The translations under genes were made by a program, and so were the position numbers. Source: an uncultured Actinomycetes bacterium (GTDB lineage Bacteria; Actinomycetota; Acidimicrobiia; Acidimicrobiales; RAAP-2). Taken from it: a stretch of 64,000 nucleotides of DNA. Within the stretch, counting starts at the first letter, position 1. Every line of letters begins with the position of its first letter. Shown here piece by piece: positions 44,472 through 53,780 of this stretch. The stretch is from assembly GCA_903871335.1 (NCBI GenBank), contig CAIQGE010000020.1, positions 1 through 64,000 of the forward strand, read 5' to 3'. Below the pieces are notes generated by a model. It was not told where the DNA came from, searched no databases, and saw nothing but the letters and a program-made list of their open reading frames with translations.

Positions 44472-45692
44472 GTGGCGAAGCACCAGCGAACAACAACGTC
44501 GCCGTGGCGTTGGGTGATGTCGGGGGCGGTGGCCGTCGCTCTCGTGGCCGCCTCGGGCCTCTATCTCGCGTCGCGACTGCCACCCATCTCGACTTACGCG
44601 AATGTGGCGATTCGTCCGACCGTGGCGGTACTTCCCGTCGGTACCGCCGGTTCCTTCGTCTTTCCGTCCCAGGGCAGCGCGGCGGTGTCAATTCCCGACG
44701 CGCAAGTTCGCGCGACGACCAGCGGGCAACCCGAAGTCCCGATCGCGTCACTCACCAAAATGATGACGGCCGAAGTGGCCCTCGAACTCCTGCCACTCTC
44801 GCTCGGTCAACTCGGCCCGTGCCTGCGCGTGACCCCCGATGACGTGGCGGAATACGTGCACGACCGGGCGACGGATCAGTCCACCGTGCGAGTCGTCGTT
44901 GGTGATCAGCTCTGTGAGCGACAACTACTGGACGGCCTCTTCGTTCACTCGGCCAGTAATTACGCGACGATGCTCGTGCGCCTCACGGGACTGTCGATGA
45001 GTTCCTTCATCGACCAAATGAATCACACCGCCATCGTGCTCAGCATGAATCACACCACCTACGCGGACGTCTCCGGGTACGACCCGGCGTCCGTGTCCAC
45101 GGCGCTCGACCAGTTGCGACTCGCCGAGCACGTGATGCAGTGGCCGGTGGTGGCGAACATCGTGCAGCAAACGGCTGTCACGCTCCCAGGGGCCGGAACA
45201 GTGGGCACCTACACCCCGCTCCTGGGTGAGAACGGAGTGGTCGGCATCAAATCGGGTCGCACCTCGCAGGCCGGGGGCTGTGACGCGCTGGCTCTTCGTC
45301 GCACCGTCAACGGCACGACGTTCCTCACCTTCGCCGTCGTGCTGTCGCAACACGGCGGCGACGTTCTGACTGCGGCCGGGAACGCGGCCTACGCCTTGGC
45401 CGACTCCGCGGCCGCGCAGGTCGTGGGTCGCACCTGGGTGAAGGGTCAACGGGTGGGTAACGTCGGGTGGGCCGGTTACACGCAGCCCCTGGTCGTGGGC
45501 GCGACGGTGAGCGCGCTGTGGCTGGCGTCGCAGAGCGAATCGGCGAGTTACGGGCCGCTCGCGCCCGCGACGCACTACGCGAAAGGTGACGTGGTCGGCA
45601 CCTTGATCCTGAGTGGTCCCGCACCGCGCGTCGTGTCCTTGGTCGCCGGTGGCGACGTCTCCCCGCCGTCGTGGTGGGAGCGTTTACGCTGA
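44472..45692 (+). CDS. D-alanyl-D-alanine carboxypeptidase (peptidase S11)
   Basis: Trims peptidoglycan pentapeptides outside the membrane. 406 aa with a membrane anchor at about residues 13-33. Catalytic motifs are SLTK (Ser93, Lys96) in PIASLTKMMTAEVAL, SASN for SxN, and GIKSGRTSQAGG for the KTG motif, here KSG. A C-terminal domain of about 100 residues contains VGWAGYTQPLVVGATV. It starts at GTG 44472, 9 bp after ftsK. Confidence 0.88.
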   Translation: MAKHQRTTTSPWRWVMSGAVAVALVAASGLYLASRLPPISTYANVAIRPTVAVLPVGTAGSFVFPSQGSAAVSIPDAQVRATTSGQPEVPIASLTKMMTAEVALELLPLSLGQLGPCLRVTPDDVAEYVHDRATDQSTVRVVVGDQLCERQLLDGLFVHSASNYATMLVRLTGLSMSSFIDQMNHTAIVLSMNHTTYADVSGYDPASVSTALDQLRLAEHVMQWPVVANIVQQTAVTLPGAGTVGTYTPLLGENGVVGIKSGRTSQAGGCDALALRRTVNGTTFLTFAVVLSQHGGDVLTAAGNAAYALADSAAAQVVGRTWVKGQRVGNVGWAGYTQPLVVGATVSALWLASQSESASYGPLAPATHYAKGDVVGTLILSGPAPRVVSLVAGGDVSPPSWWERLR

Positions 45693-45696
45693 CGTG

Positions 45697-46548
45697 ATGC
45701 GAGTTCGCGTTCCCGCCAGCACAGCCAATCTCGGACCGGGTTTTGACGCCCTCGGTCTCGCCCTCTCCTTGTACGTCGAGGTCACCCTCACCCCCGCCGA
45801 CGAACTCACGGTCACGAGCGAGGGTTTCGGCGCCGGCCTCTTCGATGACGACCGACACCTCGGCGTGCGCGTGGCGCGCGACGTGCTCGGTCACACGAAA
45901 TTCGCGCTCCACGTGAACTCCCAGATTCCTCTGGCGCGCGGTCTTGGTTCTTCGGCCTCCCTGGCCCTCGCCGCGGCCGCGGCCGCCGGGTCCCGTGATC
46001 CACTCGCCGTCGCCATTGCGCGCGACGGACACGCCGAGAACGCCGCCGCGTCCTTCTACGGCGGGCTCGTGGTGGCGACGTTGGCGCACGGCAATGCGCT
46101 CGTGGAGCCACTGCCGCTCGATGAGACTCTGCGCTTCGTCGTCGTGATCCCCGATCAGGAACTCGCGACGGAAGAAGCGCGGGAGGTCCTGCCGGCCTCC
46201 GTCGCGTTCACCGACGCGGTCTTCAATCTTTCGCGGGTCGGACTCGTTCTCGCCGGACTGGCCGACGCCACCCGACTGCGGCCAGAAGCAATGGAGGACC
46301 GGTTGCACCAGCGCTACCGCGCGAGCCTGTTCCCGCACGCCGAGACCATTCTCACGGGTCTTCGCGAGGGTGGCGCTCTCGCCTCGTGCTGGTCCGGTGC
46401 GGGTTCCACCCTGCTCGGGGTCGCCACTGCAGAAACGGCCGCCGACGTGGCCGCGTGCGCGACGTCACTCATTTCGTCACTGTCGGTGCCGGGAACGGTC
46501 CTCGTCCTCGAAGCCGACCGCGACGGTATGACCACGTACACGGAGTGA
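45697..46548 (+). CDS. thrB: homoserine kinase
   Basis: GHMP kinase that phosphorylates homoserine for threonine synthesis. From ATG 45697 the protein is 283 aa: VPASTANLGPGFDALGLAL, the ATP loop PLARGLGSSASLALAAA (GLGSSASLA at 82-90) and WSGAGSTLLGVA near the C-terminus. An earlier frame start at 45613 overlaps the preceding gene and is rejected. Its stop overlaps the GTG of the RhtA-like exporter. Confidence 0.92.
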   Translation: MRVRVPASTANLGPGFDALGLALSLYVEVTLTPADELTVTSEGFGAGLFDDDRHLGVRVARDVLGHTKFALHVNSQIPLARGLGSSASLALAAAAAAGSRDPLAVAIARDGHAENAAASFYGGLVVATLAHGNALVEPLPLDETLRFVVVIPDQELATEEAREVLPASVAFTDAVFNLSRVGLVLAGLADATRLRPEAMEDRLHQRYRASLFPHAETILTGLREGGALASCWSGAGSTLLGVATAETAADVAACATSLISSLSVPGTVLVLEADRDGMTTYTE

Positions 46549-47426
46549 AGTTCGCGCGCCTCGCCGAGCCCCCGAAGAGTGCCTTCGGTGCCGCGGGCCT
46601 CGTCCTCTTCGGCGCCTTCTCGATTCAGTGGGCCGCCGCTCTCGCGGTGCCGACCTTTCCGGCCGTGGGTGCGCTCGCGGTGTCCGGATGGCGCTTTTTG
46701 ACCGGAGCGGTCATCCTGATCGCGCTCGTGCGACCGAAGGTGCGGGCGTGGGGGACAGGGGAGTGGCGGGCCGCCGTGTTGCTCGGCGTCTCCACCGCGG
46801 TCATGAACCTCACCTTCTTTCAAGCCATCGCGCGCATTCCGCTCGGGACCGCGGTCGCCATTGAGTTCATGGGACCCTTCGTCGTCGCGGCGCTCGGGCA
46901 CAAGAGTTGGCGGCACCTCGCGTTCATTCTCTTAGCCGCCGGTGGGGTGGTGGCCCTGTGTCGCCCGGGTGGGAACCTCGACCTCGTCGGGGTCCTCTTC
47001 GCCCTCCTCGCGGCCGTCAGCTACGGCGCCTACGCGTACTCTTCGCACCACGTCGGGGGCGCGACGGAGGGCTTCGAGGGTCTCGCGGTCGCCATGGGTG
47101 TCGCCGCTGCCTTGACCTTTGTTTTCGTGGTGCCGAGCATCGGCCACGTCGCGAGTCACCCGAGTCTTCTCGTGAGATTCATCTGTATGGGACTCCTCGC
47201 CACGGTCTTCGGCTTTGCCGCCGAGATGCAGGCCCTCCGTCGTCTCCCGCCACCGATCGTCGGAGTGCTCCTAGCCTTCGACCCGGCGGTCGCGTTCTTG
47301 TCGGGCTTCGTCTTCCTCGGCCAGGGCGTCAGCGCGCTCGATCTGTTGGGCCTCGCACTCGTGGTGATAGGTGGCATCGGGGTGACGATGGACGCTGACG
47401 ATTCAGTGATCGAAGTGGCTCGGTAG
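46545..47426 (+). CDS. EamA-family exporter, RhtA-like
   Basis: About 293 aa with ten helices in two five-helix EamA repeats: AAGLVLFGAFSIQWAAALAV... GTAVAIEFMGPFVVAALGH in the first and SYGAYAYSSHHVG... PPPIVGVLLAFDPAVAFLSG in the second. The PLGTAVAIEFMGP block is characteristic of RhtA, the threonine/homoserine exporter. Overlap with thrB (GTGA) supports a role in homoserine/threonine efflux, which remains an inference. Confidence 0.82.
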   Translation: MKFARLAEPPKSAFGAAGLVLFGAFSIQWAAALAVPTFPAVGALAVSGWRFLTGAVILIALVRPKVRAWGTGEWRAAVLLGVSTAVMNLTFFQAIARIPLGTAVAIEFMGPFVVAALGHKSWRHLAFILLAAGGVVALCRPGGNLDLVGVLFALLAAVSYGAYAYSSHHVGGATEGFEGLAVAMGVAAALTFVFVVPSIGHVASHPSLLVRFICMGLLATVFGFAAEMQALRRLPPPIVGVLLAFDPAVAFLSGFVFLGQGVSALDLLGLALVVIGGIGVTMDADDSVIEVAR

Positions 47427-47435
47427 GCTGAATCG

Positions 47436-48827
47436 GTGGATTCGCCCCGTACCTTTGCCATCCGCACCTTCGGCTGCCAGATGAACGAGCACGACTCGGA
47501 ACGTCTGGCCGGCATGTTGGCCGCGGACGGTCTGGTTCCCGCCGTCAACGACGAGGACGCCGACGTCATTGTCCTCAACACCTGCTGCATCAGAGAGAAC
47601 GCCGACAACCGTCTCTACGGCACCCTCGGGCACTTAAAGGCCCTGAAGGACGAACGCCCGGATCTCCAGATCGCGGTGGGCGGGTGTCTCGCCCAAAAGG
47701 ACCGCGACAGCATTCTGCAGCGCGCCGGGTGGGTCGACGTGGTCTTCGGCACCCACAATCTTGGTAGCGCCCCCGGACTCCTGCGCCGGGCCCGCAGTGA
47801 GGGCCCCCAGATCGAGATCCTGGATGCGCCCGACCCCGAGTCCGTCGCTGACATGGTGCCGGCGCTCAACGCGGTGCGCGAAGTGCCGTGGGCCGCGTGG
47901 ATGACGATTCAAACGGGGTGCAACAACTCGTGTGCCTTCTGCATCGTGCCCTCGGTGCGCGGCGAAGAGATCTCCCGTCCCTTCGAGGACTTAGTCGTCG
48001 AAGCACGCACCCTCGCGCAGCAGGGCGTGACCGAGATCACCCTGCTCGGCCAGAACGTCAACTCCTATGGTCGCGACCTCACCAAACGCCGCCCGCTGTT
48101 CGCCGACCTGCTGCGTGCGGTGGGCGCCGTCGACGGTATTGAGCGCGTTCGCTTCACCAGTCCGCACCCGAAGGACCTGCGTCCCGAAACAATCGCCGCG
48201 ATGGCCGAGACCGACGCCGTGTGCAATCAGTTACACCTGCCGATCCAGTCTGGATCCAACCAAGTGCTCACCGCCATGCGCCGCGGGTATACGGCCGATC
48301 GCTACCTCGAGAAATTGGCCGCCGCGCGCGCGGCGATTCCGGACCTCGCGGTCACGACGGACCTGATCGTTGGTTTCCCGGGGGAGACCGAAGCCCAGTT
48401 CGAAGAGACGCTCGCGGTGGCGGCCGAGGCCCAGTTCGACAGCGCCTACACCTTTATCTTCTCGCCGCGTCCCGGCACGCGTGCGGCCGAGATGACCGAG
48501 AGTTTCATTCCCGAGGACGTGATCTCCGACCGCTTCGCGCGTTTGTGTGACGTGATTGATCGTTCGGGACTCTTGAAGCACGAGGCGCGCGTGGGCGTGA
48601 TCGAAGAAGTGCTCATTGAAGGGCCGTCGCGTCGCGACCCCGACGTTCTCGCCGGACGCACGCGTCAGGGCAAGCTCGTGCACTTCAGTCCACCCGAGGG
48701 TGGGCTGCGCGCTGGCGCTCTCGCCACCGTGCGCATCCACCACGGTGCCCCGCACCACCTCCTCGGCACGCACGTCGAGACGTTGCGCGGACCCCGCCAC
48801 AAGGTGCGCATCCCCGTCCTCTCGTGA
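47436..48827 (+). CDS. miaB: tRNA-2-methylthio-N6-dimethylallyladenosine synthase
   Basis: Radical-SAM methylthiotransferase acting on A37 after MiaA. The N-terminal UPF0004 domain has Cys14 in TFGCQMNEHDS, NTCCIRENAD and GGCLAQ (three cluster Cys). Radical-SAM motif CNNSCAFCIVPSVRG follows, with LLGQNVNSYG and the late QSGSNQVLTAMRRGY. A TRAM domain ends the protein at 463 aa. It is directly upstream of miaA, overlapping by 4 bp. Confidence 0.95.
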   Translation: MDSPRTFAIRTFGCQMNEHDSERLAGMLAADGLVPAVNDEDADVIVLNTCCIRENADNRLYGTLGHLKALKDERPDLQIAVGGCLAQKDRDSILQRAGWVDVVFGTHNLGSAPGLLRRARSEGPQIEILDAPDPESVADMVPALNAVREVPWAAWMTIQTGCNNSCAFCIVPSVRGEEISRPFEDLVVEARTLAQQGVTEITLLGQNVNSYGRDLTKRRPLFADLLRAVGAVDGIERVRFTSPHPKDLRPETIAAMAETDAVCNQLHLPIQSGSNQVLTAMRRGYTADRYLEKLAAARAAIPDLAVTTDLIVGFPGETEAQFEETLAVAAEAQFDSAYTFIFSPRPGTRAAEMTESFIPEDVISDRFARLCDVIDRSGLLKHEARVGVIEEVLIEGPSRRDPDVLAGRTRQGKLVHFSPPEGGLRAGALATVRIHHGAPHHLLGTHVETLRGPRHKVRIPVLS

Positions 48828-49762
48828 GCACGACGCCGCGCCCTCGCGTGGTGGCGGTGGTGGGAACGACGGCCTCGGGAAAATCCGCTCTGGCGCACCG
48901 GGTAGCTCGCGACCTCGGCGACGTGGCCATCGGGACCGTGGATTCAATGACGGTGTACCGGGGCATGGATATCGGCACCGCCAAGGCCACGCCGGCCGAA
49001 CGCGCCGAGGTGCCGTATTACTTGCTCGATCTCGCTGATCCGTCCGAAGAGTTCACGGTCGCGGCCTTTCAGGACGAGGCCCGACGCGTCGAGGACCAGC
49101 AACGAGAGGTGGGCGCGGGTCTGCTCTATGTCGGGGGCACCGGACTCTACGGACGAGCGGTCATTGACGCTCTCACGATTCCCGGTCAGTATCCCGAGCT
49201 GCGCGAGGAACTGAACGACCGCGCCTATGACGAACTCGACGTGCTGTACGCGGACTTACAGCGTCTCGATCCACTGGCGGCCTCGCGCATGGAGCGCAAG
49301 AATGCGCGCCGCATCGTGCGAGCGCTCGAAGTCACGATCGGCAGTGGTCGACCATTTTCTTCCTACGGTGACGGACTCGAGTCCTACGGGACCGAACGTA
49401 TTTTCCAAATCGGCCTTCGGATGGGCCGCGACGAACTCGACGAACGAATTGCGGCACGGTTTTCTACGTGGATGGAGCAGGGCCTGCTCGACGAAGTGCG
49501 TACGTTGGCCGAACGACCGCAGGGTCTCTCGCGTACCGCGTGCCAGGCGGTCGGCTACAAGGAGTTACTCAGTTACCTCGACGGCGAACTCACGCTGGAC
49601 GAGGCCATCGAACAGGCCATTTCGTCGACCCGCCGTCTCGCCCGACGCCAACGTCGTTGGTTCGCGCGCGATCCACGGGTGCGGTGGTTCGATGACGCGG
49701 ACGAGGCCGAAGATGCCCTGCGCCAACTGATCGCGCCGCCGGTGAGCGGCGTGGGAAACTGA
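48824..49762 (+). CDS. miaA: tRNA dimethylallyltransferase
   Basis: Prenylates A37 of tRNAs reading UNN codons. The P-loop GTTASGKS is at residues 14-21, followed by DSMTVYRGMDIGTAK, then VGGTGLYGRAVID and the ERKNARRIVRALEV block. Length is 312 aa. The start is GTG 48824 overlapping miaB. It supplies the substrate for MiaB, so the pair is functionally complete here. Confidence 0.94.
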   Translation: MSTTPRPRVVAVVGTTASGKSALAHRVARDLGDVAIGTVDSMTVYRGMDIGTAKATPAERAEVPYYLLDLADPSEEFTVAAFQDEARRVEDQQREVGAGLLYVGGTGLYGRAVIDALTIPGQYPELREELNDRAYDELDVLYADLQRLDPLAASRMERKNARRIVRALEVTIGSGRPFSSYGDGLESYGTERIFQIGLRMGRDELDERIAARFSTWMEQGLLDEVRTLAERPQGLSRTACQAVGYKELLSYLDGELTLDEAIEQAISSTRRLARRQRRWFARDPRVRWFDDADEAEDALRQLIAPPVSGVGN

Positions 49763-49766
49763 ACCC

Positions 49767-50537
49767 GTGAGTACACGCACGCTGTCGAAGTGGCACGGGG
49801 CCGGGAATGACTTCCTGGTCGACGTCACGACGAACGAGGGCGCCTCGTTCTGGAACCCCGCGCTCGCGGCCGCGGCGTGTCACCGCATGCTCGGCGTGGG
49901 TGCCGATGGTCTCCTCGTGGCCGCCGTTGACGCAGAGCGCGTCGCGATGACGCTGTATAACGCGGACGGTTCGATTGCCGAGATGAGCGGTAACGGGGCC
50001 CGTTGCCTCGCGGCCGCTGTCGCGAAAGACTGGGGCCTCGCGCGCGCCAATGTCCTGGTCGACACGCTGGCGGGTGAACGACTCGTCGCCATCGAGCTCA
50101 ACGGCAACGACGGATACGGATCCTTGGAGATGGGCCGCGTGAGTTTTGGCGACACCATTCCCGGCACGATCGGTGTTGCGGGAGTCGGTAATCCTCACGT
50201 CGTGGTGGACGACGACGCGGCGTGGACTCGCGGTGACCGGGAACTCATCGCGCAGCGACTGTCCGAACAGGTCGGTGGCGCCAACGTCGAGTTCGTCACG
50301 GTGCTCGATCCCGGCCATGTCTCTCTCACCGTCTACGAGCGCGGGGTCGGCTGGACTCTCGCCTGCGGGACGGGTTCGGTGGCGAGTGCCGCGGTCCTGC
50401 ACCGCGCGGGTCGCGTGGAGACCCAGGTGTGCGTCAGTAACCCGGGCGGCGACCTCGTCGTCAACTTGCAGGGGGATCAGGCGACGCTCGCCGGCCCGGT
50501 CCGCTTCGTGGCGGACATAACGTGGGCCCTTTCGTGA
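49767..50537 (+). CDS. dapF: diaminopimelate epimerase
   Basis: Converts LL- to meso-diaminopimelate. Two catalytic Cys are visible: Cys80 in EMSGNGARCLAAAVA and Cys200 in ACGTGSVASAA. KWHGAGNDFLV near the N-terminus and GVGNPHVVV are conserved. Length is 256 aa. It lies 4 bp after miaA and overlaps the hflX start. Confidence 0.95.
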   Translation: MSTRTLSKWHGAGNDFLVDVTTNEGASFWNPALAAAACHRMLGVGADGLLVAAVDAERVAMTLYNADGSIAEMSGNGARCLAAAVAKDWGLARANVLVDTLAGERLVAIELNGNDGYGSLEMGRVSFGDTIPGTIGVAGVGNPHVVVDDDAAWTRGDRELIAQRLSEQVGGANVEFVTVLDPGHVSLTVYERGVGWTLACGTGSVASAAVLHRAGRVETQVCVSNPGGDLVVNLQGDQATLAGPVRFVADITWALS

Positions 50538-51814
50538 CCTATATACCGACCACCCTCATTGACCGTTCCTTCCGCGAGCGCATCGTGCTCGTGGGCGTGC
50601 TCTTTCCTGGCCATAGCGCGGACGAACTCGATCGTGAACTCGACGAACTCGCCCTGCTGGTCGACACTGCGGGCGCCGACGTGGTGGCTCGCGTCATCCA
50701 GCGTCGCGACCGACCCGACCCGGCAACTTTTCTCGGCTCCGGCAAGGTGGACGAGTTGCGTGAGATCAGCCTCGCCGTTGACTCCGACACGGTGGTCTTT
50801 GACCACGATCTCTCGCCCGCGCAGCAGAGAAACTTAGAACGACTCCTCGGCCGAACGGCCATTGACCGCACCGCCGTGATCCTCGACATCTTCGCCCAGA
50901 ACGCGCGTAGTCCCGAGGGCAAGGCGCAGGTGGAACTCGCACTCCTGCAGTACCGGTTGCCCCGACTTCGGCGGGCGAGTGGTTCGCTGAGCCAGCAGGC
51001 GGGTGGTATTGGTACTCGTGGTCCCGGTGAAACCCAGCTCGAGGTCGACCGTCGTCGTCTCGTCCAACGCATGCACAAATTGCAGCGGGACCTAAAGGAA
51101 GTCTCGCGCACCCGTGGCGTGCAACGTCAGAGTCGCGCTCGTGGTCGCCACCGTGAAGTGACCCTGGTCGGCTACACGAACGCCGGGAAGTCTTCGCTGC
51201 TCAACCGTCTCACCGACGCCGGCGTGCCCGCCGAGAATCGCCTCTTCGTGACCCTCGATCCACGCACACGACAACTGCAGATGCCCGGTGGTGAAACCGT
51301 CCTCGTCACCGACACGGTGGGTTTCATTTCCAAGTTGCCCCACGAACTCGTGGACGCCTTTAAGTCAACCCTGGATTCAGTGCGCCTCGCCGACCTGCTC
51401 GTCCACGTGGTCGACGGTTCGAGTGACGTGGCGCTGGATGAGATCGAAGCCGTGCGTGAAGTGCTGCGCGAGATCGGGGCCGATAGCGTCCCCGAACTAC
51501 TGGTGTTCAACAAGTGCGACGTGGAGGGTTCCGAGTCTCGTGACCTCGCCCAGGAGAACCCGGGTTCCGTCGCGATCTCGGCGCTCACGGGTGAAGGCAT
51601 TGAGGGGTTGATCGCCACGATTGGTGACCGCTTGCGCGTGGACGACCGCGTGGTCACGCTGGCGCTGCCGGTGGAACGTGGTGACCTCATCGCCGCGGCG
51701 CATCGTGAGGGTGACGTGCTCGATCAGGAGTCCCGTGACGATGTCGTGGTGCTGCGTGTCGTGCTCGACGCCGTTGGCGCCGCGCGCTTTGATGAGTGGC
51801 GGGTGAGCGCGTGA
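50534..51814 (+). CDS. hflX: ribosome-associated GTPase HflX
   Basis: Splits stalled ribosomes. The N-terminal glycine-rich domain (RPDPATFLGSGKVDEL; RRASGSLSQQAGGIGTRGPG) and a helical linker precede the G domain with GYTNAGKSSLLNRL and VTDTVGFISKLPHELVDAFK and NKCD. Length is about 426 aa from GTG 50534, which overlaps the dapF stop as GTGA; GTG 50522 is the alternative. It is embedded between dapF and dapC, although not a lysine gene. Confidence 0.94.
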   Translation: MTYIPTTLIDRSFRERIVLVGVLFPGHSADELDRELDELALLVDTAGADVVARVIQRRDRPDPATFLGSGKVDELREISLAVDSDTVVFDHDLSPAQQRNLERLLGRTAIDRTAVILDIFAQNARSPEGKAQVELALLQYRLPRLRRASGSLSQQAGGIGTRGPGETQLEVDRRRLVQRMHKLQRDLKEVSRTRGVQRQSRARGRHREVTLVGYTNAGKSSLLNRLTDAGVPAENRLFVTLDPRTRQLQMPGGETVLVTDTVGFISKLPHELVDAFKSTLDSVRLADLLVHVVDGSSDVALDEIEAVREVLREIGADSVPELLVFNKCDVEGSESRDLAQENPGSVAISALTGEGIEGLIATIGDRLRVDDRVVTLALPVERGDLIAAAHREGDVLDQESRDDVVVLRVVLDAVGAARFDEWRVSA

Positions 51815-52917
51815 GTTTCACCCCGCCGCCCTATCCCTACGCCCGCCTCGACGCCCTGCGCCTCGTGGCCGACCGCCACGACGGCGGGGTGATCGATTGT
51901 TCGATCGGGACCCCGGTGGACGCCCCGCCGCAGATCGTGCTCGACGTCCTGGCGCGCAGTGAAGGCGTGCGGGGCTATCCACCCTCGGCCGGTACCGAGG
52001 TCTACCGCCGGAGCGCGGCTGGATGGTTGCAGCGCCGATTCGACGTGGAACTCGGGATTGATGATCTCGCGGCCTGCGTGGGAACCAAGGAGTTCGTGGC
52101 CACCCTCGCCGGGTACCTGCATCTTCGTTACCCCGAGCGCGACACCGTGCTCTATCCCGCCATTAGTTACCCCACCTACGCCATGGGCGCGACCCTCGCC
52201 GGCCTGCGGGCAGTCAGTGTGCCGATGGTCGACGGGAATCTCGATCTCGCTTCGATTGCACCTGACGACATCTCGCGCGCCCTCGTGCTCTGGAGTAACT
52301 CGCCCTCCAACCCGACCGGGGAACTCGACGATCTCGCGGCCGTGGCCGCGTGGGGCCAGAAGCACGGTGTCCTCGTGGCGTCCGACGAGTGTTACTGCGA
52401 ATTCTCGTGGCGAGGCTCGCCCCAGTCGATCCTGCAGTTCGCGCGCGAGGGCGTGCTCGCGGTGCACTCCATCTCCAAGCGGTCCAATCTGGCGGGCGCC
52501 CGTGCGGGCTTCTACGCGGGCGACCCGGACATTGTGGGATATCTCCGCTCGGTGCGACAGCACGGCGGTTTCATGGTGCCCTCTCCGGTCCAGGCCGCGG
52601 TGGCCGTCGCGTACGACGACGACGAACACGTGGTCGCTCAACGGGAGCGGTACCTCGAGCGCCTGACGCTGCTGTCGAACGCGCTGCAGCATCGCGGCAT
52701 TGACGCACCGGTGCCCGCCGGCACGTTCTATCTCTGGATCAAGCGCGACGGCGTAGATGGCTGGGACCTCGCCCGCGAACTCGCGGAGGTGTCGGGTCTA
52801 CTCACCAGTCCCGGCGAACTCTACGGGGACGCCGGCGCGGGGTACGTGCGCGTCGCGGTCGTGCAACCGACCGAGCGTTTGGCCCTCGCCGCTCACCGCC
52901 TCACCGCGAGCCTCTGA
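51811..52917 (+). CDS. dapC: succinyldiaminopimelate aminotransferase (DapC-like)
   Basis: Fold-type I aminotransferase, 368 aa. CSIGTPVDAPP, GYPPSAGTEVYRRSAAGWL, SNSPSNPTGELDD and the PLP Lys in HSISKRSNLAGARAGFYAG are typical of the DapC/AspC class. The start is GTG 51811 overlapping hflX. Placement just before dapD and dapE, and absence of another DAP aminotransferase in the window, support the DapC role; the specific substrate is inferred from context. Confidence 0.88.
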   Translation: MSFTPPPYPYARLDALRLVADRHDGGVIDCSIGTPVDAPPQIVLDVLARSEGVRGYPPSAGTEVYRRSAAGWLQRRFDVELGIDDLAACVGTKEFVATLAGYLHLRYPERDTVLYPAISYPTYAMGATLAGLRAVSVPMVDGNLDLASIAPDDISRALVLWSNSPSNPTGELDDLAAVAAWGQKHGVLVASDECYCEFSWRGSPQSILQFAREGVLAVHSISKRSNLAGARAGFYAGDPDIVGYLRSVRQHGGFMVPSPVQAAVAVAYDDDEHVVAQRERYLERLTLLSNALQHRGIDAPVPAGTFYLWIKRDGVDGWDLARELAEVSGLLTSPGELYGDAGAGYVRVAVVQPTERLALAAHRLTASL

Positions 52918-52955
52918 TCGCGCGCGGCACTCGCCGCTCTCATTACGATTGATGC

Positions 52956-53780
52956 GTGCCGTCACTCGAAGAACGAATTTCTCAATGGTTTTCTGTCATT
53001 GGCGACCTGTCGCCGAAAGACGTGGAGGCTCGTCGCGACGTCGAGCAGGTCATCACGCACTTGGACGAGGGCCAGATTCGGGTGGCCGAGATCACTGAGG
53101 ACGGTGACGTGGTGGTCCACGACTGGGTGAAGCAGGCGATCTTGTTGCTGTTCCGCCTGCGCGGCCTGGAGACGAGTGAGGTCGGCCCCTTCGAATACGT
53201 CGACAAGTTGGACTTGAAGCACGACTACGAGCGCGCCGGCGTCCGGGTCGTGCCGGGGGCGTCCGCGCGCCGGGGGAGCTTCCTCTCCCGCGGGGTCGTG
53301 CTGATGCCCAGTTACGTGAATATCGGCGCCTGGGTGGGACCGAACACGATGGTCGACACCTGGGCCACGGTCGGTAGTTGCGCCCAGATCGGCGCCAACG
53401 TCCACCTCTCCGGTGGCGTTGGTATCGGTGGCGTTCTCGAGCCCCCGAACGCGGTGCCGGTCGTCATCGAGGACGACGCCTTCATCGGGAGCAGGTCCAT
53501 GATCGTCGACGGCGCTCGGGTCGGCAAAGGCGCCGTTCTCGGCGCCGGCACGGTACTCAATCCGTCGATTCCCGTCATTGACGCGAACACGGGGGAGACC
53601 CTGTCGCGCGGCTACGTCCCCGACTACTGCGTGGCCGTCAACGCGCAGCGCAAGCGCGAGTATCCGGGTGGCGACTTCTACCTCCCGTGCGTGCTCGTGG
53701 TGCGACGCCTCGAAGAAGGTGAGCGCCACAACAAGACCGCGCTCAATGATCTGTTGCGCGACCACGGGATCGCCACGTGA
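52956..53780 (+). CDS. dapD: 2,3,4,5-tetrahydropyridine-2,6-dicarboxylate N-succinyltransferase
   Basis: Left-handed beta-helix acyltransferase of the succinylase route. Hexapeptide-repeat region YVNIGAWVGPNTMVDTWATV, SCAQIGANVHLSGGVGIGGV and EPPNAVPVVIEDDAFIGSRS identify the shorter proteobacterial-type DapD (about 274 aa), not the longer mycobacterial form. Start GTG 52956 is 38 bp after dapC; its stop overlaps dapE. Confidence 0.94.
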   Translation: MPSLEERISQWFSVIGDLSPKDVEARRDVEQVITHLDEGQIRVAEITEDGDVVVHDWVKQAILLLFRLRGLETSEVGPFEYVDKLDLKHDYERAGVRVVPGASARRGSFLSRGVVLMPSYVNIGAWVGPNTMVDTWATVGSCAQIGANVHLSGGVGIGGVLEPPNAVPVVIEDDAFIGSRSMIVDGARVGKGAVLGAGTVLNPSIPVIDANTGETLSRGYVPDYCVAVNAQRKREYPGGDFYLPCVLVVRRLEEGERHNKTALNDLLRDHGIAT